Shown piece by piece: positions 9,457 to 22,101 of a stretch of DNA of 64,000 nt. The DNA comes from Rudaeicoccus suwonensis (lineage in GTDB: Bacteria; Actinomycetota; Actinomycetes; Actinomycetales; Dermatophilaceae), in assembly GCF_007829035.1 (NCBI RefSeq), contig NZ_VIVQ01000001.1:2356001-2420000 (forward strand), in the 5' to 3' direction. A program made the translations under genes and the position numbers. Below the pieces are notes generated by a model. It made no database searches, was not told where the DNA came from, and saw nothing but the letters and a program-made list of their open reading frames with translations. Positions within the stretch are counted from its first letter, which is position 1, and each line of letters opens with the position of its first letter.

Positions 9457-12114
9457 TTGCGCCAGCTGCTCAGCGTCCCCGCGGAGCCGGTCGGCGGACG
9501 GCCGGTGCCCTCCGGGCAGGTCGGCCTGCGGTTCGATCACCTCGAATTCGCTTATGCGGAAGGCACGTTCGGCCTGCACGACATCGACATCGACATACCT
9601 GCGGGCAGCACCTGCGCTCTGGTCGGGCGCAGCGGATCGGGCAAGTCCACTCTGGCGTCGCTGATCACCCGCACCATGGAGCCGCGGCGCGGCACGGTCC
9701 GACTCGGCGACAGCGACGTGCTCGACCTCGACCTGCAGCAGTTGCGTGCCGCCGTGGGTGTCGTCACCCAACGCACCGAGATTCTGGCCGGCACTCTCGC
9801 CGAGAACATCACCCTCTTCGAGCCGTTCCCGCGACCGCAGATCGAGGCCGCGATCGACCAGTTGGCCCTGGGCGACTGGGTCCGCGGGCTGCCCGAGGGC
9901 CTTGACACCCCACTCGGACCGGGTGGGCTGAGCATCTCCGCCGGCGAGGAACAACTGGTCGCGTTCGCGCGGCTTCTCGTGCGCGACGTCAAGGTCGTGA
10001 TCCTCGACGAGGCGACCGCCCGCATGGACCCCCTCACCGAGCGACGCGTGGTGGCCGCCGCAGACCGGCTGCTCACCGGGCGCACCGGCATCGTGGTGGC
10101 GCACCGCCTCTCCACCACCGAACGAGCGCAGTCGGTCGCGGTGCTGGAGCACGGACGCGTCATCCAGCACGGACCGCGCGAAGAACTCGCCAGCCGACCG
10201 GGGCCGTTCCGCGATCTGCTCGACGCCGCGAGCAGCGCGCAGGACGCACCGCTCAGCGAGCACGCCGATGCCACGGCTGCGACCATGGGCACAGGTAACG
10301 ACGGTGCGCCTTCAGGCAGCGCCCGTTCGGTCGCGGCATCGTCCGATGGTGCACCTGCGGCGACCTCGATCGGTGCGGTGCGTCGCCAGGGTCCGCCTCC
10401 GCCGGCGATCGAGGTGCCGCCAGGGCCGTCGCTGGCCCGTGGCGTGTGGAGCGCGCTGCGCATGCATCCGCGCTGGTGCGTCGGGTCGATCGTGTTGTTC
10501 TCGATCAGCGCCGTCACCGGATCGCTGGGCGCGCTCAGCGGCTTCCTGTGGGGCAAGGTTGTGCAGGATCTCACCGTGTCGCCGCACCTGGACCGCACCG
10601 GCATGTGGTTGATGATCGGCCTGGTCGGCTCGCTGCTCATCGGACCTCTGCTGATCAGCATTGCCGTTGTGCTCTACCCGCAGTGGTGGATCGCGGTGCT
10701 GTTGCGCAGCCGGATGCAGGTGCTCGTGGGCCAGACCGGTCAGCACCGCCTGCCGCGACGGCCCGCCGGCGAGATCGTCGGACGGGCCCTCGACTCGGAC
10801 CGGTTCGCGTCGTATGCCGACAACTGGGTCGACGTGTTCACCGGGGTACTGGTGATCGCGGTGACATCGGTGCTCGGCGGCACGATCGCAGCCGGTGGGG
10901 TCCTGTTGGCCGTCATGGTCGGTGCGATGCTGGCCTCCCTCATCGGTCGTGGTGTCTCGGGCCGGTCGGCGGCTGCCGCGTCGACCTCCCGCGCAAACTT
11001 CGGCCGGGCCCTGGTGTCGGCACTGGACTGCGTGCGCACGATCAAGCTGGCAGCCGCGATGCCCGCCATCCACGAGCACCTGCGCCAGGTCGACGGCGGC
11101 CGGGTCGATGCGGCGGTGCGCGAGCACCGGGTCGCCGCCGTGCTGTCGGCGATACCGAACCTCATGGTGCAGGGCGGCGTGGTCGCCGCCTGGACGATCT
11201 ACCTGCGCGGTGGGTGGGACATCGCGACCGCCCTGCTGGTGAGCAGTGCGGTGTCCGGCTTCGGCTGGTTCGGCGAGACCGCAGGCAAGGTCATCACCCG
11301 CGCTCCGGGAGCCCGAGCCTGGCAACTGGCCACCTCGCAGTTCGCTGGTGGCGCCGATCTGATGGCGTTGCCGGCGGGTGTCGATCTGGTGGCCGGCATC
11401 GCCCCCGCTCCGGCGGTCGCGCCGCGCACCCGCCTCGACCGGCTGCAGCTGCACGACCTCAGCGCGATCCACGACGACGGCACGATCGGTGTCGAGGGCG
11501 TCGATCTGACCGTGCAACGCGGTGAGTTGGTGTTGCTGGTCGGGCAGGTCGGCTCGGGCAAATCCAGTCTGCTGAGCGCGCTGGCAGGTCTGATCGGTCA
11601 CACCGGTGGTCTGAGCTGGAACGACGTCGACATCGACGATCCACAGCTCTTCCTGCGCCCGGGACAGGTGGCGCACGTCAGCCAGGTGCCGCGCGTGCTG
11701 TCGGGCACCTTCGCCGACAACATCCGCCTCGACCACGACCGCAGCACCGACCGCGCCATCGCCGACGCACGGCTGGCAGTCGACATCGCCGACGCGGGTG
11801 GTGCCGACTCACTCGTCGGGCATCGCGGGGTGCGCCTGTCCGGCGGTCAGGTGCAACGACTCGCACTGGCACGAGCGCTTGCCGCCGACGCGGAACTGCT
11901 GCTCGCCGACGACGTGTCGAGCGCGCTGGACGCCGCCACCGAGCTCGAGCTGTGGCAGGCGTTGCGCAGCCGTGGCACCACCGTGCTCGGGTCGACATCG
12001 AAGGCGGCCGCGCTCGACCTCGCCGACCGGGTGGTCGTCCTCGTCGACGGCCAGGTGGCAGCGGAAGGGCCGTGGCGGCACCTCGCCGACGACTGGGGTC
12101 ATCTCGCAGCCTGA
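9457..12114 (+). CDS. Fused ABC exporter, NBD1-TMD2-NBD2 part (downstream of in-frame TAG)
   Basis: This is the continuation of the frame interrupted at 9415. It encodes an ATPase domain (Walker A GRSGSGKST, Walker B VVILDEATARMD, switch His in VVAHRLSTT), a second six-helix membrane domain (about nt 10450-11300) and a second ATPase domain (GQVGSGKSS, signature LSGGQVQRLALARAL). NBD1 has a degenerate signature (ISAGEEQLVAF). NBD2 has Asp instead of the catalytic Glu (LLADDVSSALD) and lacks the switch His (TVLGSTSKAA). The transporter would thus have one good and one degenerate ATP site. The TTG at 9457 is the first possible start after the stop and is not convincing as a natural start. Confidence 0.75.
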   Translation: MRQLLSVPAEPVGGRPVPSGQVGLRFDHLEFAYAEGTFGLHDIDIDIPAGSTCALVGRSGSGKSTLASLITRTMEPRRGTVRLGDSDVLDLDLQQLRAAVGVVTQRTEILAGTLAENITLFEPFPRPQIEAAIDQLALGDWVRGLPEGLDTPLGPGGLSISAGEEQLVAFARLLVRDVKVVILDEATARMDPLTERRVVAAADRLLTGRTGIVVAHRLSTTERAQSVAVLEHGRVIQHGPREELASRPGPFRDLLDAASSAQDAPLSEHADATAATMGTGNDGAPSGSARSVAASSDGAPAATSIGAVRRQGPPPPAIEVPPGPSLARGVWSALRMHPRWCVGSIVLFSISAVTGSLGALSGFLWGKVVQDLTVSPHLDRTGMWLMIGLVGSLLIGPLLISIAVVLYPQWWIAVLLRSRMQVLVGQTGQHRLPRRPAGEIVGRALDSDRFASYADNWVDVFTGVLVIAVTSVLGGTIAAGGVLLAVMVGAMLASLIGRGVSGRSAAAASTSRANFGRALVSALDCVRTIKLAAAMPAIHEHLRQVDGGRVDAAVREHRVAAVLSAIPNLMVQGGVVAAWTIYLRGGWDIATALLVSSAVSGFGWFGETAGKVITRAPGARAWQLATSQFAGGADLMALPAGVDLVAGIAPAPAVAPRTRLDRLQLHDLSAIHDDGTIGVEGVDLTVQRGELVLLVGQVGSGKSSLLSALAGLIGHTGGLSWNDVDIDDPQLFLRPGQVAHVSQVPRVLSGTFADNIRLDHDRSTDRAIADARLAVDIADAGGADSLVGHRGVRLSGGQVQRLALARALAADAELLLADDVSSALDAATELELWQALRSRGTTVLGSTSKAAALDLADRVVVLVDGQVAAEGPWRHLADDWGHLAA

Positions 12115-12224
12115 GCTGTGCACCCCTCGGTGTCGATCAGCGACCGCGGCCGGGCTCCTTGAGTAGATGGGCTCCCTGACCAGACGGACTCACTGAGCAG
12201 ACCGAAACACCGGCGCGGCTGACG

Positions 12225-13028
12225 TCATCTGTTCCGGCGAGAGCTCTGTGCAAAGGCAGTGACCAGCCCGACGATCCAGCCGGTGGCCAGTCCCCAAGTC
12301 GCCCCCGACGACACGTCGTATCGAACATAGCCGCCGACCCAGATCCAGTCGTTCACCGCCCAGTCGGACACCATCGCAACAACCGCACCTGCAATGACCG
12401 TCGCCATCCAGCCCGAAAGGAACAGAGCGAAGGCGCCTCCACCGGTCTTGATGGACATCGCCGCCGGCAGCAGTACGAGGAATGACACGACGAGTACGAC
12501 GATCACACCGACGATGAACCCGGTCTGCCAACTATCCCGCAGATCGCTACCCCACGGCCACGGCAGCACTGTGAGCCACCGCTTGACGATCGCCGGAGCC
12601 GACGTGGGCGAGTCCTTCGACGCATCGATCTGATTGCCCACGAACGCGCTTGCAGCAACCAGGACAGTTGCGACCACGGCGCCCACGATGGCCACCGAGA
12701 ACCCGCTCGAGCCTCGACCTCCACCAGCGAACTCCGCTGCCACTGTTGCAGATCCAGGCTGCACATAACCCTGTCGCGGAGGCGGTGCGTCACCCGCAGC
12801 GCTGAATCCGTCGCTTCGTCCCACGGGACCGGCCGGCCCCGCATCAGGTGAGCCGGCGCCTCGTGAGTCGGCATCGGGCTGACCGAATCCGGACGGCCAA
12901 GAGCCTGCCGAGCCGGGGCCCACCGGAGCACGACCACCGTTGTAGCCCCTGCCGGACTGACCGGCTGCGTACCCGCCTCCCGCCGAACCCGGCGGCAACT
13001 CCTGCGTGTGGTCGAAATCGTCGGTCAC
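12225..13028 (-). CDS. Gly/Pro-rich membrane protein of unknown function
   Basis: A 267-residue protein with a disordered Gly/Pro/Ala/Ser-rich N-terminal half (residues 1-105) and a C-terminal half with four predicted membrane segments (about 108-130, 160-185, 195-215, 230-258). I do not recognise a family. It starts 43 nt after the ftsK stop on the same strand, so it may be co-transcribed with ftsK. The proline-rich cytoplasmic tail followed by a small membrane domain resembles many actinobacterial envelope proteins of unknown role. Confidence 0.7.
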   Translation of the reverse strand: MTDDFDHTQELPPGSAGGGYAAGQSGRGYNGGRAPVGPGSAGSWPSGFGQPDADSRGAGSPDAGPAGPVGRSDGFSAAGDAPPPRQGYVQPGSATVAAEFAGGGRGSSGFSVAIVGAVVATVLVAASAFVGNQIDASKDSPTSAPAIVKRWLTVLPWPWGSDLRDSWQTGFIVGVIVVLVVSFLVLLPAAMSIKTGGGAFALFLSGWMATVIAGAVVAMVSDWAVNDWIWVGGYVRYDVSSGATWGLATGWIVGLVTAFAQSSRRNR

Positions 13029-13071
13029 GAGTGGTCGTGCTCCTCGGGCGGGTGCGGTCAGCGCGAACGGT

Positions 13072-15921
<2,850 letters not shown>

Positions 15922-16076
15922 GAAAGCACCGTACGCGAGTCACCGCCCGTCACAGGTGTCACACGCCGGAGCCCGTTCGAGGGGAATCTGAGCGGCCCGC
16001 CGGCGTGCATCTGCATGCGCATGTCGCGATACGTGCATGGGCATGTCGATGGACTGTCCCAGGATGCCGCCGCAGG

Positions 16077-16160
16077 TCTCATGTGACGAGATGGCGGTCG
16101 CACGAAGGGACACCCCCAGGATGCCCCCAAGGATGCCCGGGACGGTCTCGTATGACGAGA
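16077..16160. repeat. Two copies of a palindromic repeat
   Basis: Two direct copies of a palindromic element lie in the ftsK-aminotransferase intergenic region. Copy 2 (16146-16160) is a perfect inverted repeat TCTCGT-ATG-ACGAGA, extended by GGGAC (16139-16143) pairing with GTCCC (16166-16170). Copy 1 (16077-16091) is TCTCAT-GTG-ACGAGA with one mismatch. Flanks with CCCAGGATGCC are shared too, so the repeat unit is about 45 nt. Possible roles are an operator for a dimeric regulator or a REP-like element. Confidence 0.6.
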
Positions 16161-16214
16161 TCGCTGTCCCATGGACTGGAGGCCGCTCGCGAGCTCCGGC
16201 TATGGTCTCTCGCA

Positions 16215-16345
16215 GGTCACGAGTCTCAGCGTCAAGCCCCGGCTGGCTGAGCGGCAACCCTCCTCCGCGGTGGGGTGCTCCGGGTGACGACCGGGCCGAC
16301 GGCACCAACGCCGCCGGCAAGCGCGGACCACGACGGCAATTACTG
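16215..16345 (+). promoter_or_regulatory. SAM-IV-type S-adenosylmethionine riboswitch
   Basis: The segment starts GGTCACGAGT and contains CAGCGTCAAGCCCCGGCT, GGCAACCCTCC, CGCGGTGGGGTGCTCCGGG and closes with GACC at 16289-16292, which pairs with GGTC at 16215 to form P1. CTCAGC and GCTGAG form P2. This layout matches the actinobacterial SAM-IV class as I remember it, which controls sulfur-metabolism genes. It lies 40-170 nt upstream of the class V aminotransferase start, so high SAM should lower its expression. Confidence 0.83.
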
Positions 16346-16385
16346 GCGATGCCGTGCTGGTCCCTCGACCGGCAAGGAGCACGCC

Positions 16386-17915
16386 ATGAGCATCGCCCAG
16401 TCTCTCCGCACGAACGTCGCCGACATCGACACCACCGGCACCAGCGACACCACCGACGCCACCGACACCGTCCAGTCGCGCACCCCCGCTCAGCCGCGGC
16501 GGCTCACCATCGCGCCCTCGGGCACGGCGCCTTCCGCACCGGCGCAGACATCTACCACGAGCGGGCATTCCTCGTCGCCGATCCCGTCGCCGATCCCGTC
16601 GACCGGACGCGTCTCGGGCAAGCTGTCGTCGTCGGCGCTGCCGCGCACCGTCTCCCACGAACTCGGCGTCCCCACCGTGCACCGCACGGTCACCGACTAC
16701 GCCAACTTCGACCATGCCGCGACCACCCCTGCCCTCGAATCCGTCGCCCAGGCCGTCGAGCAGGTGCAGCGCCGCTACGGCTCGGTGCACCGCGGCGCCG
16801 GATACGCCAGCCGCGTCACGACCGGCTGGTTCGAGCAGGCTCGCGAGGAGGTCGCCCGATTCGTCGGAGCGCGCGAGGGCGACGAGGTCATCTTCACCCG
16901 TAACACGACCGATGCGCTGCGGCTGTTGTCGCACTGTCTGCCGCGTCGCACGCAGGTCATCGCCTGGGAGTCCGCACACCACGCGGCGTTGTTGCCCTGG
17001 GTGGCCCACCAGACCACCCGCCTGCCGGTGCCGTCGAGCGCGGCCGACGCCGTCGAGTTGCTGCGCTCCGCCCTAGCCGCCACCGATGGGCGCCACGTGC
17101 TGGTCGCCATCACCGGAGCGTGCAATGTCACGGGTGAGATCTGGCCTATCGCCGAACTCGTCGCAGTGGCAAAGGAATTCGGCGCTCGCACAGTGCTCGA
17201 TGCCGCACAGCTGGCACCGCACCGGCCCATCGACCTGACCGACCTCGGCGTCGACTGGGTCGCGTTCTCCGGCCACAAGCTCTACGCACCGTATGGCGCA
17301 GGCGTGCTCGCCGGACAACGCGACTGGCTCGACGCGGCCACGCCATACCTGCCGGCGGGTGGCGCCACGGCCGCAGTGACCGCCCGGCACAATCACTGGC
17401 ACACCGGGCCCGCCCGCCACGAAGGCGGCACTCCGAACGCAGTGGGCGCGATCGCGATCGCCGCCGCCTGCGCGGCATTGAGCGCACGCCGCGAGATCGT
17501 GCAGGAACACGAGCGCTCACTGCAGCAGACCCTGCGCGAGGGCCTTGCAAACATCGACGGCGTCACCCTCGTGCACGCACTCGGCCCCGACCGGCCCGGC
17601 GTGGGGGTCGTGACCTTCACCATCGACGGCATCGAGCCCGGGCTGGTCTCGCAGGTTCTGGCCGACGAGTACGCCATTGCGGTGCGCGACGGCCGCTTCT
17701 GCGCACACCTGCTGTGTGACGCGATCATCGGTCAGGGCCAGTCGGCGGTGCGCGCGAGCATCGGCCTGGCAACGACAGCCGAGCACGTGACGCGACTGAT
17801 CGAGGGGGTGCGTCGGCTGGTGACGCAAGGCCCCGAGCTGTCCTATGTCCACACCGACGCCGGCTGGACCGCACCGGCCGACCCCCGCGACCTGAGCGAA
17901 CCCCGCCCCTGGTGA
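16386..17915 (+). CDS. Class V aminotransferase / cysteine desulfurase-like PLP enzyme
   Basis: A 509-residue fold-type I PLP enzyme. An N-terminal stretch of about 110 residues is Thr/Ser/Pro-rich and atypical; the catalytic part follows with DHAATTP, TRNTTDALRLL, an Asp region (TVLDAAQLAPH) and the Schiff-base Lys298 in FSGHKLYAPYGAG. It resembles cysteine desulfurase-like proteins that mobilise sulfur from cysteine or act on related substrates. The ATG at 16386 has an AAGGAG site 7 nt upstream and is preferred over upstream starts that would read through the riboswitch. Control by the SAM riboswitch points to sulfur amino-acid metabolism. The exact substrate is unknown. Confidence 0.88.
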   Translation: MSIAQSLRTNVADIDTTGTSDTTDATDTVQSRTPAQPRRLTIAPSGTAPSAPAQTSTTSGHSSSPIPSPIPSTGRVSGKLSSSALPRTVSHELGVPTVHRTVTDYANFDHAATTPALESVAQAVEQVQRRYGSVHRGAGYASRVTTGWFEQAREEVARFVGAREGDEVIFTRNTTDALRLLSHCLPRRTQVIAWESAHHAALLPWVAHQTTRLPVPSSAADAVELLRSALAATDGRHVLVAITGACNVTGEIWPIAELVAVAKEFGARTVLDAAQLAPHRPIDLTDLGVDWVAFSGHKLYAPYGAGVLAGQRDWLDAATPYLPAGGATAAVTARHNHWHTGPARHEGGTPNAVGAIAIAAACAALSARREIVQEHERSLQQTLREGLANIDGVTLVHALGPDRPGVGVVTFTIDGIEPGLVSQVLADEYAIAVRDGRFCAHLLCDAIIGQGQSAVRASIGLATTAEHVTRLIEGVRRLVTQGPELSYVHTDAGWTAPADPRDLSEPRPW

Positions 17916-18164
17916 CAGCGGAACCTCGCCTTCACCACTGACCTCGTAAGCCCCAACAGGTCACGTACGCAACAACATTCACCGGCATACGGCGCTGACT
18001 GGGATTTCATCGACAGCTGCCGCAAAGATCACGGAAAGGTCACGGTTGAACTTGGCATCCGGCCGATAACCACGTACCTTCGATTCTCGGTGGTCATCCT
18101 TTCGTCGCCCTTGACGAAACGACCACTGGCGGGTATCGCATCCATGCGACCTCGCCATGCCAAG

Positions 18165-19144
<980 letters not shown>

Positions 19145-19145
19145 A

Positions 19146-19182
19146 GAAGGCCGTCCTTCCCCGCACGGGAAGGACGGCCTTC
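19146..19182. terminator. Bidirectional intrinsic terminator between rpf and RNase J genes
   Basis: A perfect 16-bp inverted repeat (19146-19161 with 19167-19182) with a 5-nt CGCAC loop lies between two convergent genes. The stem is very stable (GAAGGCCGTCCTTCCC). It can end transcription from both sides. Confidence 0.88.
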
Positions 19183-19221
19183 GTCATACGTGCTCGGCTC
19201 AGTTCGAGGCGTGCAGCCGGA

Positions 19222-20904
19222 TCACGCGTCGATGACGATCGGGATGATCATCGGGCGACGGCGCAACTTGCCGCCGACGAATCCACCGACAGCGCGCCGG
19301 ATCACCTGCTGCAACTGGTAGCTGTCGGTGATGCCCTTCTCGCGCGCTTCGTCGAGGGCGGCTTCCAGCTTGGGGCGCACCGCGTCGAAAACGGCCTCGT
19401 CCTCGGCGAATCCGCGGGTTTGGATCTCCGGACCCGCGGCGAGCTTTCCGGTTGCTGCGTCACGCACGACGATGATCGTCACGAAGCCTTCGTCGCGCAG
19501 GATGCGGCGGTCCTTGAGCATCGTCTCGTCGGTCGTCCCGACGAGAGAGCCGTCGACATACACGTACCCACACGGCACGGCACCGGCGATCGACGCCTTG
19601 CCGTCGACCAGGTCGACCACGACGCCGTCCTCGGCGAGCACGACGCGCTCACGCGCCACCCCCGTCTGCACCGCGAGGTCGGCATTGGCGACGAGATGCC
19701 GCCATTCACCGTGGATCGGCATGACGTTCTTGGGACGGACGATGTTGTAGCAGTAGAGCAACTCCCCCGCGCTGGCATGGCCGGAGACGTGCACCAGCGC
19801 GTTGCCCTTGTGCACGACCTTGGCGCCGAGGCGCATCAGCCCGTTGATCACGCGGTAGACGGCGTTCTCGTTGCCCGGAATCAGTGAGGACGCCATCAGG
19901 ATCGTGTCGCCGTCACCGACGTCGATGCGGTGATCGCGATTCGCCATACGTGACAGTGCCGCCATCGGCTCGCCCTGCGAACCGGTGCAGACGAGCACGA
20001 TCTTGTCGTCGGCCAGGTCGTCCAGCTTCTTGACGTCGACGAGCACGCCGTCCGGCACGGCGAGATAACCCAGGTCGCGGGCGATCGTCATGTTGCGCAC
20101 CATCGACCGGCCGACCAGCGCGACCTTGCGGTGGTGTTTGTATGCCGCATCCATCACCTGTTGCACGCGGTGCACGTGGGAGGAGAAACAGGCCACGATG
20201 ATCCGGCGCTGCGCCTGCTGGAAGACCCGCTCGATGGCCGGCGTGATGTCGCGTTCCGGGGTGGTGAATCCGGGCACCTCTGCGTTGGTGGAGTCGGTGA
20301 GGAACAGGTCGACGCCTTCCTCGCCGATCCGCGCGAAGGACCGCAGGTCGGTGATCCGGCCGTCCAACGGCAACTGGTCCATCTTGAAGTCACCGGTGAT
20401 CAGCAAGGTGCCGCCGGGGGTGCGCACACAGACCGCGAGCGCGTCGGGGATCGAGTGGTTGACCGCGACGAACTCGCAGTCGAAGTCGCCGACCTGCTCA
20501 CGCTGACCCTCCTTGACCCCCAGCGTGTATGGCGTGATGCGGTGCTCCTTGAGCTTGGCCTCGATCAGGGCCAGCGTCAGGGTGGATCCGATGAGCGGGA
20601 TGTCCGGCTTGAGCCGCAACAGATAGGGCACGGCGCCGATGTGATCCTCGTGGCCGTGTGTGAGCACGATGGCCTGGATGTCGTCGAGACGATCCTGGAT
20701 GTACTCGAAATCCGGCAGGATCAGGTCGACCCCTGGGTGATCCTCGGGGAAGAGCACGCCGCAGTCGACGATCAGCAGCTTCCCGGCGTACTCCAGCACG
20801 GTCATGTTGCGACCGACCTCGCCCAGACCACCGAGCGGCACGACGCGGACGCCGCCTTCCGGCAGGGGTGGGGGCGGACCGAGCTCGGGGTGGGGATGAC
20901 TCAC
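19222..20904 (-). CDS. rnj: Ribonuclease J
   Basis: RNase J is a metallo-beta-lactamase-fold 5'-3' exonuclease and endonuclease for RNA processing and decay in the cytosol. The 560-residue protein carries the HGHEDH zinc motif at residues 83-88, the beta-CASP domain with its downstream His/Asp motifs (STNAEVPGFT, HVSGHASAGEL), and the C-terminal domain. Length is typical. It begins 7 nt after the dapA stop, an arrangement (dapA-rnj) common in actinobacteria, so the two are probably one operon. Confidence 0.95.
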   Translation of the reverse strand: MSHPHPELGPPPPLPEGGVRVVPLGGLGEVGRNMTVLEYAGKLLIVDCGVLFPEDHPGVDLILPDFEYIQDRLDDIQAIVLTHGHEDHIGAVPYLLRLKPDIPLIGSTLTLALIEAKLKEHRITPYTLGVKEGQREQVGDFDCEFVAVNHSIPDALAVCVRTPGGTLLITGDFKMDQLPLDGRITDLRSFARIGEEGVDLFLTDSTNAEVPGFTTPERDITPAIERVFQQAQRRIIVACFSSHVHRVQQVMDAAYKHHRKVALVGRSMVRNMTIARDLGYLAVPDGVLVDVKKLDDLADDKIVLVCTGSQGEPMAALSRMANRDHRIDVGDGDTILMASSLIPGNENAVYRVINGLMRLGAKVVHKGNALVHVSGHASAGELLYCYNIVRPKNVMPIHGEWRHLVANADLAVQTGVARERVVLAEDGVVVDLVDGKASIAGAVPCGYVYVDGSLVGTTDETMLKDRRILRDEGFVTIIVVRDAATGKLAAGPEIQTRGFAEDEAVFDAVRPKLEAALDEAREKGITDSYQLQQVIRRAVGGFVGGKLRRRPMIIPIVIDA

Positions 20905-20911
20905 AGTTCTC

Positions 20912-21796
20912 CTATGACTTGATGGTCTCTAGCGCGGCGCGCAATTTCGCGCGGTGTTCGTCGGTGGCGGGCAGCAGCGGCAGCCGCACGAAGTCGGACT
21001 CGATGACGCCGAGTTCGAGCAGCGCGGCCTTTGCCATGATCGCTCCCTGGCTGGTGTTCATCAGCGCATCGACCAGCGGGATCAGCCCGGTGTGGATCTC
21101 GCGGGCGCGCTGCAGGTCGCCACGATCGACGGCCGCGATCAGCTCGGCATACTGCCGTCCGGCGACGTGCCCGACGACGCTGACGAGGCCGGATGCGCCC
21201 TGTGCAAGCCAGGCGAGGTTGAGCGGGTCGTCTCCGGAGAACCACAACAGACCGGTCTGCGCCATCAGTTCGCTCGCCGCGAACAGGTCGCCCTTGGCGT
21301 CCTTGACCGCGACGACCTCGTCGATCTCGGCGAGTCGCCGGATCGTGTCGCTCGCCAGGGCGGTGCCGGTGCGGCCCGGTATGTCGTAGGCCATCGCGGG
21401 CAGACCCGTCGACTGTGCAACAGCCCGGAAGTGCGCGATGACGCCGTCCTGGGTGGGCTTGTTGTAGTACGGCGTGACGATCAGGACCGCGTGCGCGCCG
21501 ACGGAGGCGAGGGCCTGGGCGGCCGCAACGGAGTGCGCGGTGTCATTGGTGCCCACTCCGGCAGTGACGCGCACCCGGTCACCGACGGCCTCGACGACCG
21601 CGCGGACGGTGTCGATGTTCTCCTGGTCGGTGGTGGTGGCCGACTCGCCGGTGGTTCCGTTGACGACCAGACCGTCGTGGCCGTTGTCGGCCAGGTGGCT
21701 CGCGAGGCGCTGCAGGCTGTCGAAGTCGATCGAACCATCGCTGTGCATGGGCGTCACCATCGCGGTGATCATCCGGCCGAAAGGCGTCGAGGTCAT
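20912..21796 (-). CDS. dapA: 4-hydroxy-tetrahydrodipicolinate synthase
   Basis: DapA condenses pyruvate with aspartate semialdehyde, the first committed step to diaminopimelate and lysine. The 294-residue TIM-barrel protein has NGTTGESATT near residue 46, Tyr137 in MAYDIPGRTG and the Schiff-base Lys165 (VVAVKDAKGD). Length is normal. It is the first gene of a probable dapA-rnj operon; a strong hairpin lies 30 nt upstream of its start. The partner gene dapB lies at 41 kb. Confidence 0.96.
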   Translation of the reverse strand: MTSTPFGRMITAMVTPMHSDGSIDFDSLQRLASHLADNGHDGLVVNGTTGESATTTDQENIDTVRAVVEAVGDRVRVTAGVGTNDTAHSVAAAQALASVGAHAVLIVTPYYNKPTQDGVIAHFRAVAQSTGLPAMAYDIPGRTGTALASDTIRRLAEIDEVVAVKDAKGDLFAASELMAQTGLLWFSGDDPLNLAWLAQGASGLVSVVGHVAGRQYAELIAAVDRGDLQRAREIHTGLIPLVDALMNTSQGAIMAKAALLELGVIESDFVRLPLLPATDEHRAKLRAALETIKS

Positions 21797-21825
21797 GAGG
21801 GAAGGCTATCTGCCGGGCAATGAAA

Positions 21826-21867
21826 ATCGCGTCGCCACCCGCTCGGGGGTCCGGGTGGCGACGCGAT
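21826..21867 (-). terminator. Strong hairpin with T-run just upstream of dapA
   Basis: A perfect 15-bp inverted repeat (21826-21840 with 21853-21867) separated by 12 nt. On the minus strand it is followed by TTTT and then, about 26 nt later, by the dapA start. It has the form of an intrinsic terminator, so it either blocks upstream antisense transcription or works as an attenuator in a dapA leader. The rest of the 305-nt gap before thyA shows no gene. Confidence 0.7.
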
Positions 21868-22101
21868 CAGCAGGTACATCGTGGGATGTGGCCACCGCGT
21901 TACAGCTTCGAATGTGATCTGTGTCACATTCGTGGTCAGGGCGTCCCTTCGTCGCACCGTACCCACGCTGCGCCATCCATGTGCCGCGTCGCGCGAGCGA
22001 CGCGTCACGCCACGCCGCTGCGTCATACAACGACTCTGCTCATACAACGCCTCTGCGTCATACAACTGAGCCTGTCGGACGCCGCTGATAGCGTCGGCGC
22101 C

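Noticed and set aside
8476-10263. A 595-codon minus-strand frame opposite to the ABC exporter
   Set aside because: Antisense shadow of a strongly recognisable ABC gene; it has no motif or ribosome site.
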